A stretch of 64,000 bases of DNA from Bradyrhizobium sp. Arg816 (GCF_029989365.1 NZ_JAPRAQ010000018.1:62001-126000), one strand, 5' to 3'. Positions 24,001-31,740 are shown, numbered from the stretch's first letter. The notes: generated by a model from the sequence alone, not told the origin. Numbers and translations are program-made.

Positions 24001-26723
24001 ACCTCGGTGGAGGTCATCTTGAGCTGGGCGTTGACGTCGGAGGAGACCGTCATCAACGACTGCTGGGCGGTACGGGCACCGGTCTGGATCGTTTCGCTGG
24101 TGTTGACGACGAGGTTGGTGAGCGAGCGCTCGGCGTCCTCGACATGCGAGCGGATCGCGGTCGAGATCATCTCGGCGCGGGACATCATGTCCTCGCTGGC
24201 CTGGCGGCCGCTGCTTTCGATGCGGCCGGCGACGGCTTCGACACGCGAGCCGAGCAGGTCCTCGAACTGCGCCACGCGCACGTCGATGTCGTTGGCGACC
24301 GAGCCGACCTTGGTCTCGATGGCCTGGTGGATGTCCTGGAAGCGCGCCGTGACCGTGTCGGTCAGGTGCGTGCTGCGGCCGTCGATCATCTCGGCGACGC
24401 CGGTGATGCGGCGGTCGACCGCCTCGATCGCCTGCGCGGTGCCGTCGGTGAGCGTCGAGGTCAGGAGGGTGAGGCGCGTGTCGATCGACTGCACGGCCTG
24501 CGAGGCGCCGTTCGTCACCGCGGTCGTCAGGTAGGTGAGGCGCGTGTCGACGGATTCGAGCGCCTGCGCGGCGCCGCCCGTGAGCGTCGTCGTGAGGTGC
24601 GTCAGCCGCGTATCGATCGACTGGATGGTCTGCGATGCGCCATCGGTGAGCGAGGTCGCGAGATGGTTGAGGCGCGTATCGATCGTCTCGATGGCCTGCG
24701 ATGCGCCGTCGGTGAGCGACGTCGTGAGGTGGGTGAGGCGGGAGTCGATCGACTGGATCGCCTGCGCGGCACCGTCGGTCAGCGACGAGGCGAGGGTGTT
24801 GAGGCGTCCGTCGATGGTTTCGGTCACCGACTTGGCGCGGGTGTCGAACGACTGTTCGAGCGCGGCGACGCGGCCGACGAGCTGGTCGTCGAAGGTCTTG
24901 ATGTGGCCTTCGATCGTGCCGTCGAGGTTGACGATCTTGTCGTTCAGCGAGGCGTCGAGGTTGGTGACACGTTCGCCGACCGTGGTCTCGAATTGCACCA
25001 GGCGCTGGTCGAGCACGGCCGTGATCGCCCCGCCGTGCGAGGTGAAGCGGGTATCGAAATTGTCGACATAGGTCTTCAGGCTCTCGGAGATGTCCTGGGT
25101 GCGCTGGCCCATGCGATCGACGATCTCACCGCCGAACGTCTTCACGGTGCGGTCGAACTCGGAGATGTGGCGGGTGATCAGCGCGCCGAGCGTGCCGGAG
25201 TCGCGGGCGAACTTCTCGACCAGCTCGGTGCCCTGGTTCTTCACCAGCTCGTCGAACGCGCTCATCTGCAGCGACAGCGAGTCGTGCGCGGTCTCGGTCT
25301 GGCTGACGACCTTGGCGACGAGCGTGTTGACGGTGGCGTCGAGCGCCTCGCTCGCCTTGTCGCCGGAGGTCATGATGTGGCCGGCGAGCCGGTTGCCGGC
25401 ATCGTCGATCTTGGCCGAAAGGTCGCTGGAGCGCAGCTCGAGCTCGAGCAGCAGCGAGTCCGATGAATTCTTCAGGCTGTCGTGCACCTGCTCGGTGCGC
25501 TCGGAGATGCCGTCGACGATGGCGGCGGAGCGCTGCTCGAACTCGCCGGTGATGCGGTCGATACGCTCGTTCAGCATCTCGTGGACGCGGTCGGCGAGGT
25601 CGACGAACTCGTCGTGGACGTGGCCGGTCTTGAAGTTGAGGCTGGTGGTCAGCCGCTCGCTGGCGTCGAGCACGGCGCGCGTGGTCTCGTTGCTGGCCTC
25701 CTCGAGGCGGTCGAGCAGGTCGCCGCCGCGCTCGCCGAGCGCGAGGATCATGTTGTCGCCGGCGTTGCTCAGTGCGCCCGTGATGTGGGCGCCGCGCTCT
25801 TCCAGCGCGCCGGTAATGCTCTTGGCGACCTCGTCGACGCGCGAGGCGATCGCGTCCGAGATCAGCGCGATGTCGTGGCGCAGATCGATCTGCACGCCGG
25901 AGATGGCGCTGCGGACCTGCTCGGCCTGGCCGACCAGATTGTCGCGCTGGTGCGCGATGTCCTGGAGCAGGGAGCGGATCCGCACTTCGTTGTCGGAATA
26001 GGCGCGCTCGAGCGCCGCAACCTCGTTGGCGACCAGCGTCTCGAGCTCGCCGGCGCGCGCGATGGCACGTTCGATGCCGTCGCCCATCGCCGCGACCTCG
26101 CGGCGGATGGCCTGGCCGACGGTGACCATGGAATCGGATGCCGAGCCCTCGGGCTCGGAGAAGCGGATCGCGACCTGCGCCATCGCCTGCGCGATCATGC
26201 GCATTTCCTGCCCGCGCCAGACCAGGCTCGCCAGGAAGTAGAACAGCATGATCGGCGCGAAGAACATCGCGATCAGGCCGGCGATGACGAGCACGCCGCC
26301 GCTCTGGCCCATGGCGGCCTGGATCGAGGGCAGGAAGCCGACGGTGAGCGCGGCGCAGGCTGCGAGCCAGACGCCGGCGAAGATGGTGGCGAAGGTGTAG
26401 ACGCTGCGGGCAGGGCGGCCCTTCTGAAGCGCCTGAAGCAACTGGCCGATGGTCTCGCGGTCGTCGTTGGCGGCGCGGCGCGAGGTGCGCGGCTCCTCGA
26501 TCGTATCGAACACGGTGGCGCGCTCGTTGGCGGCAGGACGCGGCTCGAAGGTCGGCTCGTCGAAGATCGGGGGAGCCGGCGGCCCCATCGGAGCCGACGT
26601 TTCGTTGCGCATCGAGGCGTTGCGGCTGGTGTCCGCGGCCGTGTCGCTGATGTTCAGGGCTTCCTGGATCGCAGAAAGCGCAACTTCTGTGGGGTCTTTG
26701 ACCTTTTTCGGAGTGTTCGCCAT
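21012..26723 (-). CDS. Giant membrane-anchored helical repeat protein, GPR/RgsE-like (growth pole ring protein), 1903 aa
   Basis: A disordered N terminus (~1-100) is followed by two adjacent membrane helices (~105-170, SVYTFATIFAGVWLAACAAL and VLVIAGLIAMFFAPIMLFYF). Then come about 1500 residues of amphipathic helix annotated in databases as apolipoprotein A1/A4/E-like, a Pro/Arg-rich linker, and a compact conserved C-terminal domain (MDRNLAAEMWDRYQRGENKA to ELRSHLTSETGLVYTLLAHA). Two repeat types are obvious: six 22-residue units (SLTDGASQAIETIDTRLNHL type) and about ten 44-residue units (AREAQTTL...TAETI type). Size, topology and composition match GPR of Agrobacterium and RgsE of Sinorhizobium, which organise polar growth. 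CtrA-type boxes lie upstream. Confidence 0.82.
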   Translation of the reverse strand: MANTPKKVKDPTEVALSAIQEALNISDTAADTSRNASMRNETSAPMGPPAPPIFDEPTFEPRPAANERATVFDTIEEPRTSRRAANDDRETIGQLLQALQKGRPARSVYTFATIFAGVWLAACAALTVGFLPSIQAAMGQSGGVLVIAGLIAMFFAPIMLFYFLASLVWRGQEMRMIAQAMAQVAIRFSEPEGSASDSMVTVGQAIRREVAAMGDGIERAIARAGELETLVANEVAALERAYSDNEVRIRSLLQDIAHQRDNLVGQAEQVRSAISGVQIDLRHDIALISDAIASRVDEVAKSITGALEERGAHITGALSNAGDNMILALGERGGDLLDRLEEASNETTRAVLDASERLTTSLNFKTGHVHDEFVDLADRVHEMLNERIDRITGEFEQRSAAIVDGISERTEQVHDSLKNSSDSLLLELELRSSDLSAKIDDAGNRLAGHIMTSGDKASEALDATVNTLVAKVVSQTETAHDSLSLQMSAFDELVKNQGTELVEKFARDSGTLGALITRHISEFDRTVKTFGGEIVDRMGQRTQDISESLKTYVDNFDTRFTSHGGAITAVLDQRLVQFETTVGERVTNLDASLNDKIVNLDGTIEGHIKTFDDQLVGRVAALEQSFDTRAKSVTETIDGRLNTLASSLTDGAAQAIQSIDSRLTHLTTSLTDGASQAIETIDTRLNHLATSLTDGASQTIQSIDTRLTHLTTTLTGGAAQALESVDTRLTYLTTAVTNGASQAVQSIDTRLTLLTSTLTDGTAQAIEAVDRRITGVAEMIDGRSTHLTDTVTARFQDIHQAIETKVGSVANDIDVRVAQFEDLLGSRVEAVAGRIESSGRQASEDMMSRAEMISTAIRSHVEDAERSLTNLVVNTSETIQTGARTAQQSLMTVSSDVNAQLKMTSTEVERALTAVGTGAANSILSSAREAQSTLVAASGDASNQIKGLAVDVERTLSAAGSATAASILAGAREVQTTLVTASSDAANHVKTLTADVQRSLSLAGATTAESITAGARDAQSALIAASTETANQIKALSSDVQRSLSMAGTSTAETIMTGAREAQTTLVNASSDAATQVKSLAVEVHRSLSQVGQSTAETITTSARDAQSTLLSVSAEQTSQVRSLAAEMQRALATAGGATIEALTSGVREAQGTLITASTDAASQIKSLTTDIERTLTSVGADTASTILNSAREAQTSLTSTSADAASQIRTISTEIERALSTATTNATNDIQTSALNAQNALINASNEASSRVKSSSTDVERSVLAASSSFGQAMTGKTDEIVTYVQQQADRLSNMIDAKRGALVDAIGSKTSQLTLDIDRVTSDALKSIETRGHAFSQTMMGNGSEVARTINAASEMATGAVGKSLKDLEQASRTAIDQSRQVSIAAVTEMQETSKILRTDTVALFERLREGNILLQEVLTGAHDNLNSLERALVTRVADFVSAMNDVTSRNGAATQNLEDQLNVFNTKTTRALQDLGELSTQFDAHGKALVEAAQVVEVSNKNTTASLAERKQALESLVTTIDLRTADLDQRLSRFTGLLDESLAAAEERARDIARVVAETAGAGSAAITRQFEAVRVASEEEHRQTIEAMHDIYRQTTDEADTMFKQSTEKFTNLVSSMKQMAFEMHNELEATRNELRRGVLEMPQEAAESTAQMRKVIVDQIEALAELNRIVAQHGRGLDVSTTGRAGVQRQEEPLLAAAVGARSTETRGRETGSASTLPPPDLGMPAASRRTEAPPVAPAGNDQGRDGWLSDLLNRTDANQGAPNGREAPRGRAAPAPQPQAPQGGSNPLESLSLDIGRLMDRNLAAEMWDRYQRGENKAFTKRLYTPAGQKAFDEVARKYRADRNFKGTVDRYVAEFERLLDEVARDGRGPQELRSHLTSETGLVYTLLAHAAGRLG
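22950..24060 (-). repeat. 44-residue (132-bp) tandem repeats inside the GPR-like gene
   Basis: Successive units share AREAQTTLV...SLA-(V/A)-E-(V/M)-(H/Q)-R-(S/A)-L and (S/A)-T-A-E-T-I. On the plus strand the landmark CGGGCGC(C/T)G recurs about every 132 bp, for example near 23410, 23545, 23678, 23810 and 23942. The unit is 4 x 11 residues, i.e. hendecad helix geometry. Boundaries are approximate. Confidence 0.75.
24390..24800 (-). repeat. 22-residue (66-bp) tandem repeats inside the GPR-like gene
   Basis: Six consecutive units of the form (S/T)-L-T-D-G-(A/T)-x-Q-(A/T)-(I/L)-(Q/E)-(S/T/A)-(I/V)-D-x-R-(L/I). The unit is 2 x 11 residues. High nucleotide similarity between units makes this a likely site of copy-number change. 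Boundaries are approximate. Confidence 0.75.
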
Positions 26724-26901
26724 GTTCAGTCCGAGCCCTCGTTACTTGTACGCGTCCCCCCGCGAGCCCTGCGCGCGCTACGCAAGCCCACAGACCGGAT
26801 CATGCCGCTTGCGCGGATTCCAGCCGTCCCCACCCGGACGGCTTGTCCGCCAATTTCCGCAACATCCTATTGGCAGAGCGTCGCGAATGAAATGCCCGGG
26901 A

Positions 26902-26927
26902 TTAAGACAATCTTAATCATCGTTAAC
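26902..26927. promoter_or_regulatory. CtrA-binding box candidates upstream of the GPR-like gene
   Basis: TTAA at 26902-26905 and TTAA at 26913-26916 are separated by exactly 7 bases (GACAATC), the CtrA consensus TTAA-N7-TTAA. A further TTAAC follows at 26923-26927. The site is 179 bp upstream of the GPR-like ATG and 193 bp upstream of the Hpt ATG. Confidence 0.6.
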
Positions 26928-27042
26928 AGGATAGGGCCGTAACGCCTTAGCAATAAATGGAATTCTCCACCGGACTCGCCGGATTGCGGCAACTTTTCGT
27001 CAATAAACGGGCGGATTTGCGTAAAACGGCCCAAACACTTCG

Positions 27043-27050
27043 TTAACCAT
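27043..27050 (+). promoter_or_regulatory. CtrA half-site TTAACCAT
   Basis: TTAACCAT is the CtrA half-site motif. It lies 70 bp before the Hpt protein ATG and supports the stronger full site at 26902-26916. Confidence 0.4.
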
Positions 27051-27119
27051 TTCCATGCTTCGGTGGGGGCAACCTGACCGCCGGACCGGCGGACATCGCG
27101 CGATGCCGGGGCCTGCGCC

Positions 27120-27494
27120 ATGACGCCTGAACTGCAACGGATGGACTGGATGCCTTCGCCCCCGCTTGCACCCATCGACAGCCCGCTCGACCTCGATCAC
27201 CTCTCGCGCATGACGCTCGGGGACACTGAGCTGGAACAGGAAGTGCTCGCGATGTTCGCCGAGCAGGCGGTCCGCCTGGTCGCGGCGATGGCAGCACTGC
27301 CGGCCGAGGCCGGCGCACTCGCCCACAAGCTCAAGGGCTCGGCGCGCGGAATCGGCGCCTTTGCGGTGGCGGACGCCGCAGCCAGCCTGGAGACCGCGGT
27401 CCGGACCGGCCATGGCCGGCCGCACGCCTTCGCCGCGCTGAAAGAGGCGGTGACCGAGGCTCGCGCCGCCATCGAGGCGATCCTGAAGCCTTAG
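27120..27494 (+). CDS. Histidine phosphotransfer (Hpt) domain protein, 124 aa
   Basis: Single Hpt domain. LAHKLKGSARGIGAFAVADA carries the phosphorylatable histidine (H69) and the usual Lys and Gly after it. Flanking helices are EQEVLAMFAEQAVRLVAAM and LEAAV-like helices to the C terminus. It would shuttle phosphate between a histidine kinase and response regulators. No partner kinase is adjacent. Divergent from the GPR-like gene across a region with CtrA-type boxes, so a cell-cycle link is possible but unproven. ATG 27120 chosen; MDWMPS eight codons later is an alternative. Confidence 0.85.
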   Translation: MTPELQRMDWMPSPPLAPIDSPLDLDHLSRMTLGDTELEQEVLAMFAEQAVRLVAAMAALPAEAGALAHKLKGSARGIGAFAVADAAASLETAVRTGHGRPHAFAALKEAVTEARAAIEAILKP

Positions 27495-27533
27495 GGCGAG
27501 AGGGTCAGAAACCGCGCTCTAGTCTTTTGTTTT

Positions 27534-27582
27534 GACGCGTTTTCTTCCCGCGAAGCGGGATTCACGTCGCTTCAAAACCCTA
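27534..27582. repeat. REP-like element, GACGCGTTTTC family (family E)
   Basis: Begins GACGCGTTTTC, contains CCCGCGAAGCGGG, then a CACGTCGCTTCAAAAC end. The same opening and CACTTCGCT-type middle recur at 56751-56790. Closely similar intergenic sequences are common in Rhizobiales. Sits between the Hpt gene and the ferredoxin gene. Confidence 0.5.
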
Positions 27583-27660
27583 TGGCGCCGGGCGGATCGA
27601 CCCGTTATAGGACAGCCCGGACCCTCCTTCATTCGCAACATCGCGGCAGCACGAGCACAC

Positions 27661-27981
27661 ATGGCCAAGATTAACTTTGTCGACCACAAGGGCGAAACCC
27701 GTACGGTGGAAGTCGAGAACGGCGCGACCGTGATGGAAGCCGCCATCCGCAACAGCATTCCCGGCATCGAGGCCGAATGCGGCGGCGCCTGTGCCTGCGC
27801 AACCTGTCATGTCTATGTCGACGAAGCCTGGCGCGAGAAGGTCGGCAGCCCGACGCCGATGGAAGAGGACATGCTCGATTTCGGTTTCGACGTGCGCCCG
27901 AACTCACGGCTGTCCTGCCAGATCAAGGTCTCCGACGAGCTCGACGGGCTCGTCGTGGCGACGCCGGAACGACAGGCCTGA
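27661..27981 (+). CDS. [2Fe-2S] ferredoxin, adrenodoxin/FdxB type, 106 aa
   Basis: Cluster ligands C40, C46 and C49 (ECGGACACATC, the C-x5-C-x2-C pattern) and C86 (RLSCQIKV) match vertebrate-type/adrenodoxin-like ferredoxins. MEEDMLDFGFDV is the usual acidic partner-binding stretch. It transfers electrons in the cytoplasm, for example to cytochrome P450s or in iron-sulfur assembly. A ferredoxin-NADP reductase gene lies 665 bp downstream, separated by a thioesterase gene on the other strand. Start MAKINFVDHKG at 27661 fits the family. Confidence 0.92.
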   Translation: MAKINFVDHKGETRTVEVENGATVMEAAIRNSIPGIEAECGGACACATCHVYVDEAWREKVGSPTPMEEDMLDFGFDVRPNSRLSCQIKVSDELDGLVVATPERQA

Positions 27982-27996
27982 TCGTCTCTCGCTATA

Positions 27997-28488
27997 CTAG
28001 ATGCTCGGCGGCGCGACCTCGGTACCGCGCTTGTGCCAAGGCCTGAGCTTCTCGATGATCTCAGCGGTGAGCGGTGCGGGCCGCCGCGTCGCCTCGTCGA
28101 GCATGACGCCGACCGACATCGCCGAAGCGATGCACTTTCCTTCCGAAAACACCACCTGTTCGAAGGTCACCGACGTCCGTCCCAGCTTGACCACGCCGAG
28201 GCCGAGCTCGACTGTGTTCGGCCAGTGCAGCTCGGCGCGGAAATGGATGTCGAGCCGCACCATGATCCAGGCGAGGCCCGGCGGCGTCAGCCCGTATTCC
28301 GGGCTCTTCATCAGCGTGACGCGGCCGGTCTCGAAATAAGTGGCGTAGACCGCGTTGTTGACGTGCTGGTTCGGATCGAGATCGCCGAAGCGGACATTGT
28401 CGCCGAGACGATAGGGATAGTCCTCCAGGCGCGGCGTCGTATCGAGGCGGCTTGGTGCGTTCACCGATTGATCTCCGTCATATCGCAT
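27997..28488 (-). CDS. Acyl-CoA thioesterase, hotdog fold (4HBT), 163 aa
   Basis: FGDLDPNQHVNNAVYATYFE is the hotdog thioesterase signature with the catalytic Asp in the D-x-N-x-H-V-N-N block. RLDIHFRAELHWPNTVELGL and GRTSVTFEQVVF complete the fold. Resembles YbgC/FcbC-type thioesterases that hydrolyse acyl-CoA; substrate unknown. Convergent with the ferredoxin gene (15 bp gap) and divergent from the ferredoxin reductase gene. ATG 28488 is used; there is ACGGG close to it but no strong ribosome site. Confidence 0.85.
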   Translation of the reverse strand: MRYDGDQSVNAPSRLDTTPRLEDYPYRLGDNVRFGDLDPNQHVNNAVYATYFETGRVTLMKSPEYGLTPPGLAWIMVRLDIHFRAELHWPNTVELGLGVVKLGRTSVTFEQVVFSEGKCIASAMSVGVMLDEATRRPAPLTAEIIEKLRPWHKRGTEVAPPSI

Positions 28489-28646
28489 CCCGTTACAGCC
28501 CAGTTATCCTGACCCGGCAAGTGGCCGCGACTGCGGGGTGCTCCCGCTTTTATGCCTTCCCTGATCCATCCCCGTTGGCTAGACAGGCAGGGTCACTTCT
28601 GCCCCCGGGGCGCCGTCCAACCGATAACGATCGATAAAGAGACGAC

Positions 28647-29675
28647 ATGAGCGACGTGATCAAAACCGATGTGCTGATTATTGGCGCCGGCCCCTGTGGT
28701 CTGTTCGCCGCCTTCGAGCTTGGCCTTCTCGACATGAAGGCGCATTTCATCGACATCCTCGACAAGGTCGGCGGCCAGTGCGCCGAGCTCTATCCGGAAA
28801 AGCCGATCTACGACATTCCCGGCATTCCGCACGTTTCGGGGCAGGGCCTCACCGACGCGCTGATGGAGCAGATCAAGCCGTTCCATCCGACCTTCCATCT
28901 CGGCGAGATGGTGGAGACGGTCGAGAAGATCGGCGATCCCTTGTTTCGCTGCACCACCGACGCGGGCAAGGTGTTCGAATGCAAGGTGGTGGTGATCGCG
29001 GCCGGCGGCGGCTCGTTCCAGCCCAAGCGCCCGCCGGTGCCGGGCATCGAGGCCTATGAAGGCACCTCGGTGCACTACGCCGTGCGCAAGATGGAGACGT
29101 TCCGCGACAAGAGCGTTCTGATCGTCGGCGGCGGCGATTCCGCGCTCGACTGGACGCTCAATCTGCATCCGCTCGCCAAGCGCATCACGCTGCTGCACCG
29201 GCGCGACGATTTTCGCGCCGCGCCCCATAGCGTCGAGCAGATGCGCACGCTGGTGGCCGACGGAAAGATGGATCTGCGGCTCGGGCAGGTCACCGCGCTG
29301 TCCGGCACCGAGGGCAAGCTGACCGGCGCCACCGTCAAGGGCAACGACAACAGCGTGAGCGAAATTTCCTGCGATACCATGCTGCCGTTCTTCGGGCTGA
29401 CCATGAAGCTCGGTCCGGTCGCGAACTGGGGTATCGCGCTCGAGAACAATCTGGTGCCGGTCGAGACGTCCGCGTTCGAGACCAACGTATCAGGCATCTT
29501 CGCCATCGGCGACATCAACACCTATCCCGGCAAGATCAAGCTGATCCTGTGCGGCTTCCACGAGGGCGCGCTGATGTCGCAAAAAGCCCATCGCTACGTC
29601 TATCCGGAGAAGCGGCTCGTGTTCCAGTACACGACCTCGTCCTCCAGTCTGCAAAAGAAGCTCGGTGTCAACTGA
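28647..29675 (+). CDS. Ferredoxin-NADP(+) reductase, thioredoxin-reductase-like type, 342 aa
   Basis: Two dinucleotide folds: FAD-binding IGAGPCGLFAAFE near the N terminus and NADP-binding VGGGDSALDW in the middle, with IFAIGDINTYPG for FAD at the C terminus. Between the folds there is no redox-active CxxC, which separates it from thioredoxin reductases and places it with the FNR family described from Rhodopseudomonas and Bacillus. The C-terminal tail FQYTTSSSSLQKKLGV is the family's extra flap. Electrons would pass between NADPH and ferredoxin, probably including the 27661 ferredoxin. AAAGAGACGAC lies before ATG 28647. Confidence 0.93.
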   Translation: MSDVIKTDVLIIGAGPCGLFAAFELGLLDMKAHFIDILDKVGGQCAELYPEKPIYDIPGIPHVSGQGLTDALMEQIKPFHPTFHLGEMVETVEKIGDPLFRCTTDAGKVFECKVVVIAAGGGSFQPKRPPVPGIEAYEGTSVHYAVRKMETFRDKSVLIVGGGDSALDWTLNLHPLAKRITLLHRRDDFRAAPHSVEQMRTLVADGKMDLRLGQVTALSGTEGKLTGATVKGNDNSVSEISCDTMLPFFGLTMKLGPVANWGIALENNLVPVETSAFETNVSGIFAIGDINTYPGKIKLILCGFHEGALMSQKAHRYVYPEKRLVFQYTTSSSSLQKKLGVN

Positions 29676-29782
29676 CGGCACCGGGTTCGGCAGGCAATGC
29701 CCCATGTTTCTGGTGCTGGAACCGTTCGCGAAATCGCCGTAGTCTGCGGCCATTGCAGTGGCGGCTTAGCAAGGTGATCATA

Positions 29783-30382
29783 ATGCGGACTCTCTTTTCC
29801 AGCTTACGGCTGCTCTCGCTCCTCGCGCTGACGCTTGGCGCGGTTGGGCCGGTAGCCGCGCAGGCGCAGCAGCCGACCGCCGCGGGTCTTTGGCAGAAGA
29901 CCGAGGAGGGCAAGACGGTGGGATGGTTCCTCTTCGTCGACCACAACGGCATCTTCGAAGGCGTGATCGCGAAAACCTTTCCGCGCCCCGGCGACGATCC
30001 GAACGAGGTCTGTGCGAAATGCACGGATGATCGCAAGAACGCGCCGGTGCTCGGGCTCTCCTTCATCCGCGACATGAAGCGCGACGGCTTGAAGTATGAC
30101 GGCGGCAACGTGGTCAATCCGCGCGACGGCAACATCTGGAAGGCCAAGATGTCGGTGAGCCCGGACGGGCAAACGCTGACCATGCGCGGCTTCCTCGGCA
30201 TTTCCCTGTTCGGCAAGGACGAGACCTGGACGCGTCTTCCCGACGCCTACATCGCCCAGGTCGATCCTGCCATCGTCGCCAAATATCTTCCGGCACAGGC
30301 GACCGCCGCGACGACGAAGCCTGCGCCCGCGCCCGCGGCGAAGAAGGGCGGCGCGATGATGGCGCCGGCGCCGAAGCAGTAG
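29783..30382 (+). CDS. Exported DUF2147 family protein, 199 aa
   Basis: Signal peptide at residues 1-25 (MRTLFSSLRLLSLLALTLGA). The DUF2147 domain then follows: AAGLWQKTEEGKTVGWFLFV, VIAKTFPRPGDDPNEVCAKC, VLGLSFIRDMKRDGLKYDGG, NVVNPRDGNIWKAKMSVSPD. The last 30 residues are Ala/Pro/Lys-rich. Predicted periplasmic, function unknown. AAGGTGA lies 6 nt before ATG 29783. Followed by a REP-like element. Confidence 0.85.
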   Translation: MRTLFSSLRLLSLLALTLGAVGPVAAQAQQPTAAGLWQKTEEGKTVGWFLFVDHNGIFEGVIAKTFPRPGDDPNEVCAKCTDDRKNAPVLGLSFIRDMKRDGLKYDGGNVVNPRDGNIWKAKMSVSPDGQTLTMRGFLGISLFGKDETWTRLPDAYIAQVDPAIVAKYLPAQATAATTKPAPAPAAKKGGAMMAPAPKQ

Positions 30383-30431
30383 GTTCGCCGTCGGCCGTTG
30401 TTGCCGTCACGGCTGTTGCCTCACGCGCCAC

Positions 30432-30534
30432 TGTCATTCCCCGCGAAGGCGGGGAATCCAGTACGCCGCGGCTTCTTCGTATTCTCGCGCTGCCTCTGGA
30501 ATACTGGATCGCCCGATCAAGTCGGGCGATGACA
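30432..30534. repeat. REP-like element (family B), ~103 bp
   Basis: Starts TGTCATTCCCCGCGAAGGCG and ends GTCGGGCGATGACA. The first 41 bp are identical to the copy at 45159-45199, and both contain TACTGGATCGCCCG near the right end. It is a long imperfect palindrome between convergent genes. Confidence 0.75.
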
Positions 30535-30573
30535 GCTGAGTGTCGGTGCGATCGTAATGACAGTGAGAGACCG

Positions 30574-31740
30574 TCAATACGTCCGTGCCTTCTTGCAAGG
30601 CGTGTAGAACGTGCCGTTGCCGGCGACGACCCGCTCGAGGCATTGCCGGGGATCGGTGATCTCGCCGTCGACCTGGAAATAATAGGCCTGCGATCCCAGG
30701 CTCAGGACGTAATGTCCCGGCGCAAGCTCGAGCCCTGAATCGCCGGTGTGAAGCTCGTACATTTCGGGCCTCCCCGGGATCGGCGACACCCGGAACGGAT
30801 AGGAGAAGTTTCGGATCACCCCGACATCTTCTCCACCGCCTAGATTTTTTTCTCCGCCGCCTAGATTTTTGCCTGCAGCATCGGTCGAAAACTCCCTGGC
30901 GATCTTCGCGACGACCCGAACCTCGACGCGCTCCGGGATCACGCTCGCGGCGTCCCACCGAAACACGATGAATTTGACGCGGCCGTTCGGCAGATGCGGG
31001 CGATCGGGCTTCCTGAACTCCGGTGAAATCGCGATGCGTATGTCCGGCGCCATCACGCCGGTCGCATTCAACTCCGCCAGCGATTTGTCGTCGATCAATG
31101 CGTAGATGCCGTAGTCGGTTGGCAATAGGCGCGTAGGGGGAGGCGGAGCGGGGGCGACCATCTCCGGTTTGGCGACCGTGATCGTCGTCTCCGGCTTGGC
31201 AGATACCTGCGCGATCTCCTGGGCCTGGGACGAAATCTGCCGGCGCAGCGCGGCGATGTTGTCTCGCTGCGAGACGATCAGGATGACCGCGCCAACGGCA
31301 AGCAGGATGGCCGCCGCACGCTTGATCACCGGTAGGAGCGGGCCCGAGATCGCAGGCAGCTTGCCGCGGGATATCTCTATCCTCGATCGCAAAACGGTCG
31401 CGTCGCCAGACATCAGAAGACCGCCTGTCTCAGTCGCCTTTGACGGCGTGAGCTGTTGGGACGGCAAGCGCTCCAGCGGCGCCTCGTCGCGCGAGAATTT
31501 TTCGACCTCCTCGATCGCGACCTCGAGCGCCCGCTTCATCTGGTCGATATTTCGGGCGTCGGCGTAGGTGAACTGCTCCTGGAGCTTGTAGCGGGCGAGG
31601 TCGTAGACCATCTGCCGCCTGGCTTCGGCGTCGTCCTTCACCGTCTCGAGCATGCGCGAAATCACGAGTGCAAACTGCACTTCGCTTGCGGGCAAGTCGG
31701 TCGAATCCTGCTGGCCAGGAAGCAACTCTCTCGAACTCAT
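30574..31740 (-). CDS. Membrane-anchored protein of unknown function, 388 aa
   Basis: Residues ~1-135 are cytoplasmic and helical (VQFALVISRMLETVKDDAEA, VAIEEVEKFSRDEAP). A single membrane helix follows at ~140-157 (AAAILLAVGAVILIVS), then a short coiled coil and a proline linker. The exported C-terminal part (~205-388) is probably beta-rich (YGIYALIDDKSLAELNATGV, GRVKFIVFRWDAASVIPERV, GHYVLSLGSQAYYFQVDGE) with two cysteines near the end. A tandem repeat KNLGGGEKNLGGGE sits at ~290-303. No domain recognised. The topology (N-in, C-out) fits an envelope-tethered sensor or scaffold, but this is inference only. Confidence 0.72.
   Translation of the reverse strand: MSSRELLPGQQDSTDLPASEVQFALVISRMLETVKDDAEARRQMVYDLARYKLQEQFTYADARNIDQMKRALEVAIEEVEKFSRDEAPLERLPSQQLTPSKATETGGLLMSGDATVLRSRIEISRGKLPAISGPLLPVIKRAAAILLAVGAVILIVSQRDNIAALRRQISSQAQEIAQVSAKPETTITVAKPEMVAPAPPPPTRLLPTDYGIYALIDDKSLAELNATGVMAPDIRIAISPEFRKPDRPHLPNGRVKFIVFRWDAASVIPERVEVRVVAKIAREFSTDAAGKNLGGGEKNLGGGEDVGVIRNFSYPFRVSPIPGRPEMYELHTGDSGLELAPGHYVLSLGSQAYYFQVDGEITDPRQCLERVVAGNGTFYTPCKKARTY

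Noticed and set aside
22950..24800. Regular repeats considered as a CRISPR array
   Set aside because: Units are contiguous coding repeats without spacers, in frame inside a long gene.
20976..25466. 1496-codon open frame on the plus strand, antisense to the GPR-like gene
   Set aside because: It has a repetitive Arg/Asp/Leu/Gly composition mirroring the minus-strand repeats and no start signals. The opposite strand has membrane helices and a sensible domain layout. Lack of stops follows from GC-rich repeated codons.
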